Shown: positions 1 to 8,932, counted from the first letter of the stretch. The stretch: 64,000 nucleotides of DNA from Aestuariivivens sediminicola (GCF_022662015.1 NZ_JAKMCM010000001.1:868001-932000), one strand, 5' to 3'. Numbers and translations: made by a program. The notes: generated by a model from the sequence alone, not told the origin.

Positions 1-2
1 CG

Positions 3-1601
3 CTCTACTATTATACGACCCAATTACAGAGGATCAAAGCACAAGAAAAAAAACGGGTAAAGGATCTGGATGAGCTAAGGACTAAATTTTACACCCATAT
101 CACCCATGAATTCCGAACGCCTGTTAATATCATTGCCGGTATGGTAGATCAGATGAAGAAGAACCCTTCCAAATGGCTCAATGAAGGTCATAGTATCGTG
201 AAACGAAACAGTAGAAATCTCATCAGCCTTACGGATAAATTGCTTGACCTTTCAAAATTAAAGGCCGGCTCCATGCCATTGAACTTTATCCAGGATGACA
301 TTGTATTGTATATTGAATATCTTGTCGAGTCCTTCCACTCCCTCGCCGCAGTAAAACATATAAAACTCTCCTTTTCTGCTGAACCGAAAACCATCCGGAT
401 GGATTTCGATCCGGACAAAATTCATGATATCATTTACAATTTAATCTCCAATGCCATTAAATTCACTCCCGACAGGGGTTCCGTAAAAATAGGTCTCACA
501 AGAATTGAAGACTATAGCTTCGTGTTAAAGGTTAAAGATACCGGTATCGGCATTCCCAAGGATCAATTGCATCGCATTTTTGACCCCTATTTCCAGGCTA
601 AAAACCATCTTGAAACCCTTAAGGAAGGTTCCGGTTTAGGCCTTTCGTTAACCAGGGAAATCGTGAAACTCCTTGACGGGACCATACAGGTCAACAGCAT
701 CTACAACAAAGGATCCCTGTTCACCGTTACCCTGCCCATTACCAATAGGGCGCCCATAGCACAACTTCCATTGCCGCCCAAAGCATCACATGATGGCTCG
801 GTCATGTTGCATACCCCGGCGGTTGAAAGGCAGGACACTAACCAACTTACTTTGCTTATTGTTGAAGATAATACTGATGTTATACGCTATCTCCAGTCCC
901 TGCTGGCCCCTTACTATCACCTGGAAGTAGCAGGAAATGGATTTGAAGGGCTGAACAGAAGCCTGGAGATCATTCCGGATCTCATTATAAGCGATGTTAT
1001 GATGCCGGTTATGGACGGGTTCACCATGTGTAAAAAGTTAAAGGAAAACATCAGAACAAGTCACATCCCCATCGTGCTTTTAACAGCTCGGGTGGATTCC
1101 GATTCGCGTAATGAAGGCCTTAAGTGCGGTGCCGACGCGTACTTGAATAAACCCTTTAATCAGGAAGAACTATTCATAAGAATAAATAAGCTCATCGCTT
1201 TGAGACATCAGCTTCAACTGCGCTACCGATCGGTACATCAGGAACAGCTCAGTTCGGATACTATGGTACGTTCAGACAGATGCAAAGAAGACCAGTTCAT
1301 ACATGAGGTCCATACCATTCTAAAGGCCCATTTAGCTGATGAAGAATTTGGGATTAAAGCCTTATGTCGATCTCTGGGGATGAGCCGAGCCCAATTATAC
1401 CGCAAATTTTCCGCTCTTACAAACACTACCGTATACTGTTACCTGCGTACCCTAAGACTAAAAAAAGCCAGAGAACTGCTTCTCACCACCAATCGCAATG
1501 TCACTGAAGTGGCCTACGATACCGGTTTTAAAAACCTCTCCCATTTCAGTAGGACCTTTGCCAAAGAATTTGGTCATGCCCCCAGTAAGACCAAAATCTG
1601 A
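3..1601 (+). CDS. Hybrid two-component sensor/response regulator with AraC output domain (HTCS), 5' truncated by the window edge
   Basis: The reading frame is open from base 3, so only the C-terminal ~532 residues are present. In order: a HisKA dimerisation segment with the phospho-accepting His in THEFRTPVN (bases ~105-130), a HATPase_c domain with N-box NLISNAIKFTP and glycine boxes DTGIGIP and GSGLGLSL, a receiver domain with acidic pair VEDN, phospho-Asp in ISDVMMP and Lys in NKPF, and a C-terminal AraC-type double helix-turn-helix ending near the stop. The missing N-terminus would be expected to hold the periplasmic sensor. Proteins of this class in Bacteroidota sense glycans and switch on nearby degradation genes. 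The next gene is an exported esterase, but no SusC/SusD pair is visible, so the target is unknown. The class is certain; the ligand is not. Confidence 0.95.
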   Translation, partial: LYYYTTQLQRIKAQEKKRVKDLDELRTKFYTHITHEFRTPVNIIAGMVDQMKKNPSKWLNEGHSIVKRNSRNLISLTDKLLDLSKLKAGSMPLNFIQDDIVLYIEYLVESFHSLAAVKHIKLSFSAEPKTIRMDFDPDKIHDIIYNLISNAIKFTPDRGSVKIGLTRIEDYSFVLKVKDTGIGIPKDQLHRIFDPYFQAKNHLETLKEGSGLGLSLTREIVKLLDGTIQVNSIYNKGSLFTVTLPITNRAPIAQLPLPPKASHDGSVMLHTPAVERQDTNQLTLLIVEDNTDVIRYLQSLLAPYYHLEVAGNGFEGLNRSLEIIPDLIISDVMMPVMDGFTMCKKLKENIRTSHIPIVLLTARVDSDSRNEGLKCGADAYLNKPFNQEELFIRINKLIALRHQLQLRYRSVHQEQLSSDTMVRSDRCKEDQFIHEVHTILKAHLADEEFGIKALCRSLGMSRAQLYRKFSALTNTTVYCYLRTLRLKKARELLLTTNRNVTEVAYDTGFKNLSHFSRTFAKEFGHAPSKTKI

Positions 1602-1809
1602 AATGGTGGCTTTAATAGTGTTCATTTGCATTACATTCTGAGACGTTCAGGCAAACATTTGATACTTAAAAACAAGCCCTTACGGGAAAAGAGAATTAAT
1701 TTTCCAATTGAAAATCAATTAGGTTCAGGTCAGGGCCCTTGGGTATAAACCTATATACCTCTGTCTTCTGAACCGGTGAATATTACAATAAACTTAAAAC
1801 TAGTGTCTC

Positions 1810-2955
1810 ATGAAAAATTTCAGATTTATTTACACATTAATGGCGGCCCTACTGGTCTTCTGGAACTGCGAAGTTGACCCATTAGAATCCAATTCCCAGG
1901 ACCTTTCAGCCTCCAAACACGATACTGAAGCTGTCCATAAAAGTAAACTTCAGAATAGAGTATTTATAAGTGAAGCGCTTACACATAATGCGCTAGGTAA
2001 TACCAACGTCAGAAAATTACAGATTTACACACCACCCGGTTATGATAAGCACGGCGATCGCATGTATCCCGTTGTTTATTTACTCCATGGTGAACCATTT
2101 TCCGAAAAAACATTTATCGATATGAAGACCTGGGATGAAACCATAAACCCCAACGGTTATTTTAAAGAGTATCCCGATTTTCCCGAGCAAGGATTCAAAG
2201 CCTGGGTTGATGATCTTATTGATTCCGGGGCCATGGAACCCATGATTATTGTTATGCCCAATTCCGACAGTGAGGCAGGTTACAGGTTCAGTTTTTATTC
2301 CAATTCCATATTAAATGGCAATTTTGAGGATTATATTGTTCAGGATGTGGTCCGTTATATGGACGAACACTATAACACCATATCCAATGCCTCAGGACGA
2401 GCCTTAATTGGCTATTCTCAAGGAGGATATGCAGCATTCAAATATGGTTTGAAGCACGCCGATATCTTTGGCACCGTTGCCAGTCATAGCGGATTATTAC
2501 TCGTCGATGCCGTTCTCTCCCTTGGTGAGGTTGTCATCGCAGAAAACCCTGATGGATTTACCGGTCCCGATCCCACGAAATTCTTAACCTCCGCGGGATA
2601 TGCCATGAGTGCTGCCTGGTCGCCCAATCTCGAGAATCCACCATTCTTTGTCGATTTACCTTTTGAATGGCCTTACCCGGAGCCACTTCCCGAAGTCGCT
2701 GCCAGATGGTACGAACATGACGTGTTTACTTTGTTGGACTCCCATGTTAACGCCTTTAAATCATTGAAAGGGATCTATTTCGACGTGGGTATTTACGATG
2801 AACTCGGTATTCAGGAGGCCTATCCCTATATCATAGCCAAATTGGATTACTATGGTATTGACTATACCTATAAAACCTTTAAAGGTGGCCATTTCAATAA
2901 AACCTTCGAACGGTTAGCCGAATCACTGGCCTTCTGTTCCAATGCGATGCAATAG
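1810..2955 (+). CDS. Exported esterase, alpha/beta-hydrolase of the putative esterase (esterase D-like) family
   Basis: A 381-residue protein with an N-terminal signal ending in a lipobox-like FWNC (Cys20), so probably a lipoprotein. The mature part is an alpha/beta hydrolase of the esterase D/feruloyl-esterase type: the VVYLLHG strand with oxyanion loop near residues 88-94, nucleophile elbow GYSQGG with Ser203, and a C-terminal GGHF His (about residue 361). Family members remove acyl groups such as acetyl, feruloyl or formyl from sugars or small thioesters. It lies about 200 bases after the HTCS regulator on the same strand, which suggests a polysaccharide-deacylating role under that regulator; this is inference. 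The bases before it contain a GGTATA/TATACC inverted repeat (1742-1759). A clear terminator follows. Confidence 0.85.
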   Translation: MKNFRFIYTLMAALLVFWNCEVDPLESNSQDLSASKHDTEAVHKSKLQNRVFISEALTHNALGNTNVRKLQIYTPPGYDKHGDRMYPVVYLLHGEPFSEKTFIDMKTWDETINPNGYFKEYPDFPEQGFKAWVDDLIDSGAMEPMIIVMPNSDSEAGYRFSFYSNSILNGNFEDYIVQDVVRYMDEHYNTISNASGRALIGYSQGGYAAFKYGLKHADIFGTVASHSGLLLVDAVLSLGEVVIAENPDGFTGPDPTKFLTSAGYAMSAAWSPNLENPPFFVDLPFEWPYPEPLPEVAARWYEHDVFTLLDSHVNAFKSLKGIYFDVGIYDELGIQEAYPYIIAKLDYYGIDYTYKTFKGGHFNKTFERLAESLAFCSNAMQ

Positions 2956-2972
2956 AATAAGAATACCTTCAT

Positions 2973-3000
2973 AAAACCGTCATCTAATGACGGTTTTTTT
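2973..3000 (+). terminator. Intrinsic terminator after the esterase gene
   Basis: An 11-bp perfect stem (AAAACCGTCAT / ATGACGGTTTT) with a 3-base loop is followed by a T run. It starts 18 bases after the esterase stop codon. Confidence 0.9.
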
Positions 3001-3392
3001 ATGCGCACGGATTCCCGGTTAGCATTCGGCATGGCTGCTAGAGCATTATTTGCCGAGGGTTCTTCAATGAGACACTTTTTTAACAAACCCAAAAGGCATT
3101 CTTTTTGATACGGCTAAACTGTAAAATCCCTGATTATCCTTTGGAATCATTAGTGTTTACAGGGCCTGAGAAGCATGCGCAAGAAATGGACATTTCTTGC
3201 TTACGTTTCCTCCAATTCATGCCGATGTTTTCTAAGTTTCCTAAGCATGAAATTTTGGATCCACAGCCAGGGCTTTTTCCTAAAAATCCAGGCAGGTTTT
3301 CCTGCTTATTACAGGTTTGTGTTTTTTTAATCAAACTTCACGTCACACTTTATGCCAACTCGACGGCTCGCTCCTTTGCTAAATACATCCGC

Positions 3393-3440
3393 AGGATGTA
3401 TTTTGAACACTTGGACTTGTTCATTTTTTTGCTTGTCCAA
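3393..3440 (+). repeat. 48-base direct repeat A, copy 1
   Basis: Identical over 48 bases to 3695-3742; begins AGGATGTATTTTGAACACTT and ends GCTTGTCCAA. In each case a copy of repeat B follows further downstream, so the pair A-B occurs twice in the same order. Confidence 0.9.
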
Positions 3441-3534
3441 CCCTTCGACTGCCTGTCGGCCGGTAGGCGGGCGCTCAGGGCAATATCATACCGAGGAAAG
3501 TTATGTATCCTTTACAAAGCGTAAACCATAATGG

Positions 3535-3585
3535 TTGTCATTCCTGCCTTTCGACTATGGCTCAAGATAAACTACAGCAGGAATC
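3535..3585 (+). repeat. 51-base direct repeat B with inverted ends, copy 1
   Basis: Identical over 51 bases to 3894-3944. The core is bounded by a perfect 8-bp inverted repeat, ATTCCTGC (3540-3547) and GCAGGAAT (3577-3584), giving it the form of a small palindromic intergenic (REP/BIME-like) element. Confidence 0.9.
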
Positions 3586-3694
3586 CATTAATAAATATGG
3601 CCTGCCCAATTACTACAAGTTTAATCGGTAAAATGCAATCAAAATTCATAAAATCGAATAATAATATTTAAATGAAAAAAGTGGATTATGCCAT

Positions 3695-3742
3695 AGGATG
3701 TATTTTGAACACTTGGACTTGTTCATTTTTTTGCTTGTCCAA
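3695..3742 (+). repeat. 48-base direct repeat A, copy 2
   Basis: Exact second copy of 3393-3440, 302 bases downstream. It is followed by a nested palindrome (3768-3866) that is absent after copy 1. Confidence 0.9.
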
Positions 3743-3767
3743 AAAAACTGAACCTAAAAAAAGGACA

Positions 3768-3866
3768 CCAATAGTAGGAATTTCACCTACGGTGAACCAA
3801 GCTCAAAACTTGGCGTCGCTTCGCTCCTGGATTTCCAAGCTTTTGAGCTTCTATTCTTACTATTGG
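3768..3866. repeat. 99-base nested inverted repeat (three-tier hairpin)
   Basis: The outer arms CCAATAGTAGGAA (3768-3780) and TTCTTACTATTGG (3854-3866) pair with one mismatch. Inside them AGCTCAAAACTTGG (3800-3813) pairs with CCAAGCTTTTGAGCT (3835-3849) with one bulged base. A small perfect hairpin TTCACC/GGTGAA sits at 3782-3796. The whole unit can fold into a branched hairpin on either strand and lies between repeat A copy 2 and repeat B copy 2. Confidence 0.8.
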
Positions 3867-3893
3867 AGAAGTACATTGCAGTTTTGAATTTTC

Positions 3894-3944
3894 TTGTCAT
3901 TCCTGCCTTTCGACTATGGCTCAAGATAAACTACAGCAGGAATC
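3894..3944 (+). repeat. 51-base direct repeat B with inverted ends, copy 2
   Basis: Exact second copy of 3535-3585, including the ATTCCTGC/GCAGGAAT inverted ends. Confidence 0.9.
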
Positions 3945-4399
3945 TATACAGAGCTTATTCTTCTAACCAAGAAATACTTTTTTCAAACTCCCCTTTCTCC
4001 CGGGCCAAGCGTAAAGAAACAGTCTGGTAGACTGTTTTAGCGCAGGCACTAGGTGGCGCCAAGGTAGGGGAGGTGGATCCCTCCCAAATACTTGGGATCG
4101 GGGGATGAAGGGTTTTGGATAATAGGATGCTATGTTTAATTGTTCTTTTTACCATTGCCGTAAAAAGAACCAAAAAGGTCTAGTCCTTATAGCTTCGGCG
4201 GTCAATTCAAATTTTGAAGACTAAAATCAATGAACTCCTCCCAAAGGTCGTCAAACAGCATTGATTTTGACGTCTTTTGCAATTGATTGACACTCGCCTG
4301 CCAGCTATTATGGACTTATCGGACTAAAGAGGGAAGCAAATAATATTAATAAGTCTTGTTCCTACCTAGGGCTCGGGACTATTCCCTGCCCGCCTTCGT

Positions 4400-4470
4400 G
4401 GCTCTACCAGGACTCGAACCTGGATCTAGAGTTTAGGAAACTCCTATTCTATCCCTTGAACTATAGAGCC
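4400..4470 (-). tRNA. tRNA-Arg, anticodon CCT
   Basis: The minus strand folds into a full cloverleaf: acceptor GGCTCTA/TAGAGCC, D arm GTTC/GAAT with an 8-base loop, anticodon stem GGAGT/ACTCT with loop TTCCTAA (anticodon CCT, reads AGG), 4-base variable loop, and T arm CCAGG-TTCGAGT-CCTGG. The discriminator is A and CCA is not encoded. It borders the repeat-rich stretch to its left. Confidence 0.95.
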
Positions 4471-4669
4471 GTAAATTGCCACAGGCAGGCCACAAACATA
4501 ATAAACTTGGATAACATAAAAAAGCCTAAAACCACTGCGCGAATGACTTATAATGCTTAAACGAGAAGCAGATATTCCTAAATCAGACCCTGAGTCATTA
4601 CTTATCACCCATTTTTGTAAATCTTCATATTTGTGTATCTTATACAGGTTCAATTTATAACAAACACCA

Positions 4670-6136
4670 ATGATGCGCTTTATACGAAATACCATAACCG
4701 CAGTCTTAATTCTTTTATCCCTGTCCTGCGGGCATACCAATGCGTCCTCTGACCTGGCGGACCGACATTCATTATTTAAAAAAAACGTATCCAAACCCAT
4801 TAAATTTGATTTGGACAAGATCAAATCCAGGGGGACCTTACGCGCCATTGTCTTTGAGGGTCCCACGAGCTATTTTCTGTACAAAGGACAGGCCATGGGA
4901 TTTGAGTATGAACTTCTGAAGCATTTCGCCACACATTTGAACGTTGATCTCAAGATCATCGTGGCTAAAAATTTTGATGAATTAGGCGAACTCCTGAATA
5001 GCGGGGCTGGCGATCTTATTGCCCATGGGTTTACCGTAACCCTGGATCGGCAAAAGTCCTTTATGTTCTCCGATTATCTGTATCTAACAAAGCAGGTCCT
5101 GGTGCAGCGAAAGCCCAAAAACTGGAGGGCGATGAAACTTCATGAAATAGACAAAGAGCTCAAACACGATCCAATTCATTTGATCGGGGACACGGTGACC
5201 ATTCGCGACCATTCCTCCTATAAAATGAGACTCGAAAATGTTATGAATGAAATTGGCGGCTTAATTCATATGAACATTGTGGATTCATCCATTTCTACAG
5301 ACGAATTGATCCACATGGTACACAAAGGCGATATTAAATACACCATTGCTGATAACACCATAGCCAACGTGTTTTCATATCACTTTAAGAACCTTCATGT
5401 GTCAACCCCCATTAGTTTTTCCCAACGGGCGTCCTGGGTGTTACGTCGAAATACGCCGGAGCTGAAATCCGCGTTGGATGCATGGATCACTCAAATGAAA
5501 CAACGTACCGACTATTACGTTATCTACAATCGTTATTTCAAAAACAGGTCCAGTATTTTACGACATGTGGAAAGTGATTATTATTTTAACCGGACCGGGG
5601 AGATCAGCCCTTACGATGACTTGATAAAGAAATATGCTGAAAACCTCCCCTGGGACTGGCTGCTACTGGCGAGTCAGGTATATCAGGAATCGCGTTTTGA
5701 CCCTGAGGCCAAGAGTTGGGCCCGCGCTCATGGTTTAATGCAAATCATGCCCTCGACCGCCGAAGAACTCGGTATAACCAATACAGCCAACCCGGAAGAA
5801 AGTCTTCGAGGCGGGACCTCCTATTTACTTGACCTCTGGAATGAATGGCAGTCGATCCCCGACGTCAAGGAGCGTATCAAGTTCACCCTGGCCAGTTACA
5901 ATGCGGGGCTGTACCATATTAAAGATGCCGTACGTCTCACCACACAATTGGGGGGCAATCCGAAACTTTGGGACGATCATGTCGAGCAGGCCGTTCTGAA
6001 GTTAACCTTGAAGAAATACTATACACGACCTGAGATCAAATACGGTTATGTTCAGGGCACCGAACCGGTAAACTATGTCAAAGATATTCTGAAACGGCAT
6101 CGCTTATATCAATCCTTTTTTGAGGAAACCATCTGA
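4670..6136 (+). CDS. mltF: MltF-like membrane-bound lytic murein transglycosylase
   Basis: A 488-residue lipoprotein (lipobox LSLSC, Cys20) with the two-domain MltF layout. Residues ~55-285 form a family 3 solute-binding-like domain (TLRAIVFEGPTSYFLYKGQAMGFEYELL region). Residues ~325-460 form an SLT lysozyme-like domain with catalytic Glu340 in QVYQESRFDPEA, then GLMQIMPSTA and LASYNAG. The enzyme cleaves the MurNAc-GlcNAc bond with 1,6-anhydro product formation at the outer membrane; the binding domain is thought to regulate it through muropeptide binding. Two adjacent ATG codons can start it; the first is taken. It is transcribed alone, away from tRNA-Arg. Length is usual for the family. 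Confidence 0.92.
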   Translation: MMRFIRNTITAVLILLSLSCGHTNASSDLADRHSLFKKNVSKPIKFDLDKIKSRGTLRAIVFEGPTSYFLYKGQAMGFEYELLKHFATHLNVDLKIIVAKNFDELGELLNSGAGDLIAHGFTVTLDRQKSFMFSDYLYLTKQVLVQRKPKNWRAMKLHEIDKELKHDPIHLIGDTVTIRDHSSYKMRLENVMNEIGGLIHMNIVDSSISTDELIHMVHKGDIKYTIADNTIANVFSYHFKNLHVSTPISFSQRASWVLRRNTPELKSALDAWITQMKQRTDYYVIYNRYFKNRSSILRHVESDYYFNRTGEISPYDDLIKKYAENLPWDWLLLASQVYQESRFDPEAKSWARAHGLMQIMPSTAEELGITNTANPEESLRGGTSYLLDLWNEWQSIPDVKERIKFTLASYNAGLYHIKDAVRLTTQLGGNPKLWDDHVEQAVLKLTLKKYYTRPEIKYGYVQGTEPVNYVKDILKRHRLYQSFFEETI

Positions 6137-6256
6137 GGCCTTTTATCGGGTTGAGTCCTGAATTAGGATACATTTACCCGAACTCCACAGAGCCATACAG
6201 TTGTTTGCTGTGGCCCTGCCAAGACGATGCATAAATAAATTCGTTCGCTTTAGAAA

Positions 6257-7513
6257 TTAATTGGCCAAAAGGGATGTCCCCGTTTCATTCAAAGGCCCCA
6301 ATTGACCGGCAATGGTCCTGTACAGCGCTATTTCATGGTCATGAAAATAACCGGTTGTATCCGTTTTAAAATGATGGTTCGAGGACAGTTTAACAATAAC
6401 CATATCCTTGTCAGGATCGACATAAATGAATTGCGTATAGATGCCCTGAGCGTTAAACTCGTCATCAGCACCTAGGGGAATCCACCATTGATACCCATAG
6501 CCGTCTTTTGATCTCGCATTAGGGCGCACCCCCGGCATGACATGAGGCGCATCGGGTGTAACAGAAGCCTTAACCCAGGCGCCGGGCACCACCTGTTTCC
6601 CGTTCCAACGGCCTGAATCCAGGAAGAGCTGTCCAATTTTGGCATAATCCTTTGCGGTGCAGTTCAGTCCGCCCACAGCAAACTCCATCCCTTCATTATC
6701 AATGATCCAGAAGGCATCAGATTCCGCCCCGATAGGCTCCCACAGCTTGTCGTGCATGTATTCGGAAATGGACATACCTGTTGCTTCGGTTAAGATCATA
6801 CCAAGGACCTGAGTATCGATGCTCACGTAATGATTATAGGTGCCGGGTTCACGTTCACGCTCCAGGGTTTTGGCAAATTTTCTCATGGGTTTACCGATGG
6901 CAAAATAGCGTCCCATAATGTTGATGTCCGAGTAGAAATCGCTGTAATCCTCATTAAACCGCACCCCTGAGGACATTTGTAATACGTCCTTAATTCTAAC
7001 ACCGTCATAACCCGTACCTGCAAACTCCGGCAGGTATTCCGTAACCGTGTTCTCTATACCCTTAATATAGCCTTCTTCAATGGCTATTCCAATGAGTGCG
7101 GAGATGACCGATTTTGACATGGAAAATGAGATATGGGTGTCGGTTGGCTGAAAACCATTACTGTAGTATTCGTAGATAATGGAGTCCTGTTGTATGACCA
7201 ATAAAGCATCGGTGAGCGTATAATCGAGATAAGACTGTGTATCTATAACGGAATCGTTGTGCGAAAAGGTTTCGGGAAGCATTAATGCCTTCTTCGCATA
7301 CGGAAAGGTATGGGCCCGGGTCGATTTAGGGACTTGTCTGATGGGGAAAATAGAGGCGACCTCACGAAAGTTCTCCGATATGTGCTCCGGTTCAAAAAAG
7401 GTGACCACCTTATACAGGCGATAGGCCTCCTGACGGTAGAACAGCAGTATAATAAATACCAAAAGCACGAAGAGAACTGCCAATCCCTTCACAATTTTTT
7501 TGATTCGTTTCAT
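6257..7513 (-). CDS. Membrane-anchored serine hydrolase of the class C beta-lactamase/DD-peptidase superfamily
   Basis: About 418 residues from the MKRIKK start; an ATG five codons upstream (7528) is also possible. A hydrophobic N-terminal helix acts as signal anchor. The SxxK motif is SMSK, within the segment around residue 131-134 of this start, and YVS (in TYNHYVSID) fits the second Tyr-containing motif. YGYQWWIP near the C-terminus is typical of the beta-lactamase-related hydrolases (PF00144, EstB/6-aminohexanoate-dimer hydrolase-like). Such proteins act on esters, amides or D-amino-acid peptides in the periplasm, and true beta-lactamase activity cannot be read from sequence. It converges on mltF; no terminator is obvious between them. 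Confidence 0.88.
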   Translation of the reverse strand: MKRIKKIVKGLAVLFVLLVFIILLFYRQEAYRLYKVVTFFEPEHISENFREVASIFPIRQVPKSTRAHTFPYAKKALMLPETFSHNDSVIDTQSYLDYTLTDALLVIQQDSIIYEYYSNGFQPTDTHISFSMSKSVISALIGIAIEEGYIKGIENTVTEYLPEFAGTGYDGVRIKDVLQMSSGVRFNEDYSDFYSDINIMGRYFAIGKPMRKFAKTLEREREPGTYNHYVSIDTQVLGMILTEATGMSISEYMHDKLWEPIGAESDAFWIIDNEGMEFAVGGLNCTAKDYAKIGQLFLDSGRWNGKQVVPGAWVKASVTPDAPHVMPGVRPNARSKDGYGYQWWIPLGADDEFNAQGIYTQFIYVDPDKDMVIVKLSSNHHFKTDTTGYFHDHEIALYRTIAGQLGPLNETGTSLLAN

Positions 7514-7608
7514 AATTCCATATTGCATTGTGCTCTGACCCCGGAATTTTACAAGGGACGATCAAAGCCTGGTTTATTTTAAGATATTAGGGGTGACGTC
7601 CGGCCATT

Positions 7609-7848
7609 TCAGCTGAGATTACCTGTCAGGGCGGCACCCAATAAAACGACCATGACAATTCCTAACACTGCAATTACTGTAACCACCAAAGAAATGACAA
7701 AAACGGCGATCCAGCAGCCCCTGTTCGGGCTCTCACTGCTCTTTTTTCGTAACCCGTTACTATATCCCAAATACAGTAATGGAAACAGAATCCCAAAAAA
7801 GAGTACGAGTAACATCAGTAGTATATGGCCGAAATGGAAATCATTCAT
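7609..7848 (-). CDS. Small two-helix membrane protein, function unknown
   Basis: A 79-residue protein with two clear hydrophobic helices (about residues 7-29 and 46-73) joined by a charged loop KKSSESPNRGC. The hydrophobic pattern and the position between two same-strand genes support it as real. No family is recognised. The plus-strand frame overlapping it has neither helices nor a domain and was rejected. Confidence 0.6.
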   Translation of the reverse strand: MNDFHFGHILLMLLVLFFGILFPLLYLGYSNGLRKKSSESPNRGCWIAVFVISLVVTVIAVLGIVMVVLLGAALTGNLS

Positions 7849-7946
7849 CCTGACATCTTTTTTATAGATAAGGTGCTGAAAGATACAGAAAATCCCTTTA
7901 TGACTCGAATAAAAAGTTTCAGAGCACCATATCCGGGTACAACTAC

Positions 7947-8237
7947 CTAATCAAAATCGATTCGGTCCCTGATGGTCCCATCCTGTCTGTGAATGATCAC
8001 ATGCGCTTTGTGTTTTCTTGCCAGGCCTTTCGCTTTTCTAATCGCTGTACTCTGTTTTCTGTGTTTGGAGCTAATTCGTTTATTGCCTTCGCGCCGTACC
8101 GCCCAACCATCCTCATAAGGGACCACATGCTGATTCCAGGTCCTGCTTCTTGAGCCACTGCCTGAACTTTTAATAAAGGCTTCGAGCAACTCCCTTAGTA
8201 TCCCTAACCAGGATGGTGCATTGTTGTTTTTTGCCAT
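7947..8237 (-). CDS. DUF2188 domain protein
   Basis: A 96-residue basic protein whose C-terminal two thirds match the DUF2188 pattern: HVVPYEDGWAVRREG, then a Ser/Lys-rich helix with repeated AIRKAKGLARKHKA, ending HVIIHRQDGTIRDRIDF. The family is small, widespread and of unknown function; the fold (strand, helix, strand) suggests a small soluble cytoplasmic protein. The N-terminal ~30 residues are low-complexity Ser/Arg-rich. It is transcribed alone, with about 100 bases to the next minus-strand gene. Confidence 0.8.
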   Translation of the reverse strand: MAKNNNAPSWLGILRELLEAFIKSSGSGSRSRTWNQHVVPYEDGWAVRREGNKRISSKHRKQSTAIRKAKGLARKHKAHVIIHRQDGTIRDRIDFD

Positions 8238-8407
8238 TTATGACTGCTTTTGGATCCCTAAGATACTATTTTCCTTCATGATGCCGTGGGATGACTTAGG
8301 TTACCGGATCTTCCTCCATTCATTACCCTTTATTCACTCTATACTATGACCTGTCTGTATGACCAAATAATACTTATCTTTAGTAAAGTAACGCTAATCG
8401 ATATACT

Positions 8408-8932
8408 ATGCACCTTTTAAGAAAAACAACTTTAATTTATTTATTCGGCTTACTTACGTTCCACAACGCCTCATTTTCCCAATCGCATGCGGACCTGGGC
8501 GTTGCTGCCATTGGATTAGTGGTAAGCGACATTGACATTTCAGAGCACTTCTATAAAAACATACTAGGTATGCAAGCCATTGGAGGCTTTAGTCTGGATG
8601 CGCAATGGAGTAAGGAGGCCGGGGCGGCACATGGGAAACCGTTCTCCGTGAAGCAGTTTAAAATGAAAGATCGGTCTTCCGCTACGGTATTGAAGCTAGC
8701 TTATTTCGATAAAACGGAAAAAGGTACGGACCAAGGGGGATTTGATACCCATTCAGGTGTCAATTATATTAGCCTCTTTTACAATGCTGAAGCATTTAAG
8801 GAGGTCATGAGGCGGATTAGTGCATCCGGCATCGAAAAGGTAGGTTGGGTGAAGCGAGACTCCTATCAACTGGTCTTTATCAAGGATCCTGATGGTGTTT
8901 TCGTTGAAATCGTTGGCCCTCCCGACCAATGA
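8408..8932 (+). CDS. Exported VOC (glyoxalase/dioxygenase fold) family protein
   Basis: A 174-residue protein with a signal peptide ending around SFSQ (residue ~25). The mature part follows the vicinal-oxygen-chelate pattern: GVAAIGLVVSDIDISEHFYKNILGM at its start and IKDPDGVFVEIVGPP at its end, that is one pair of beta-alpha-beta-beta-beta modules. VOC proteins bind a divalent metal and act as glyoxalases, dioxygenases or binding proteins. The expected first-module metal ligand position (His in the usual HV/HI) is replaced here (GVAAIGL), so catalysis is doubtful. An exported VOC protein is unusual for the fold. A near-consensus promoter element, TATCTTTA, lies about 30 bases upstream. Confidence 0.85.
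   Translation: MHLLRKTTLIYLFGLLTFHNASFSQSHADLGVAAIGLVVSDIDISEHFYKNILGMQAIGGFSLDAQWSKEAGAAHGKPFSVKQFKMKDRSSATVLKLAYFDKTEKGTDQGGFDTHSGVNYISLFYNAEAFKEVMRRISASGIEKVGWVKRDSYQLVFIKDPDGVFVEIVGPPDQ

Larger units (their letters stand above)
3001..4399. other. 1.4-kb gene-free stretch built of intergenic repeat elements
   Basis: No credible gene is seen. Open frames here on either strand have no start context, no recognisable domain, and run through repeated DNA. The stretch holds two copies of a 48-base repeat, two copies of a 51-base repeat with inverted ends, and a 99-base nested palindrome (listed separately). A GC-rich near-palindrome, GCCTGTCGGCCGGTAGGC, lies at about 3450-3467. Bases 3955-4330 contain further low-complexity, stop-riddled sequence that resembles the intergenic filler often found in Flavobacteriaceae genomes; that resemblance is from memory. 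The stretch ends at tRNA-Arg. Confidence 0.7.

Noticed and set aside
3105-3524. 139-codon plus-strand open frame
   Set aside because: It runs through repeat A and GC-rich palindromic DNA, has no domain or signal, and an equally open minus-strand frame overlaps it.
3955-4173. 72-codon minus-strand open frame
   Set aside because: Translation of intergenic repeat-type sequence; no coding character beyond openness.
4444-4866. 140-codon minus-strand open frame
   Set aside because: It overlaps both tRNA-Arg and the start of mltF, each of which is certain.
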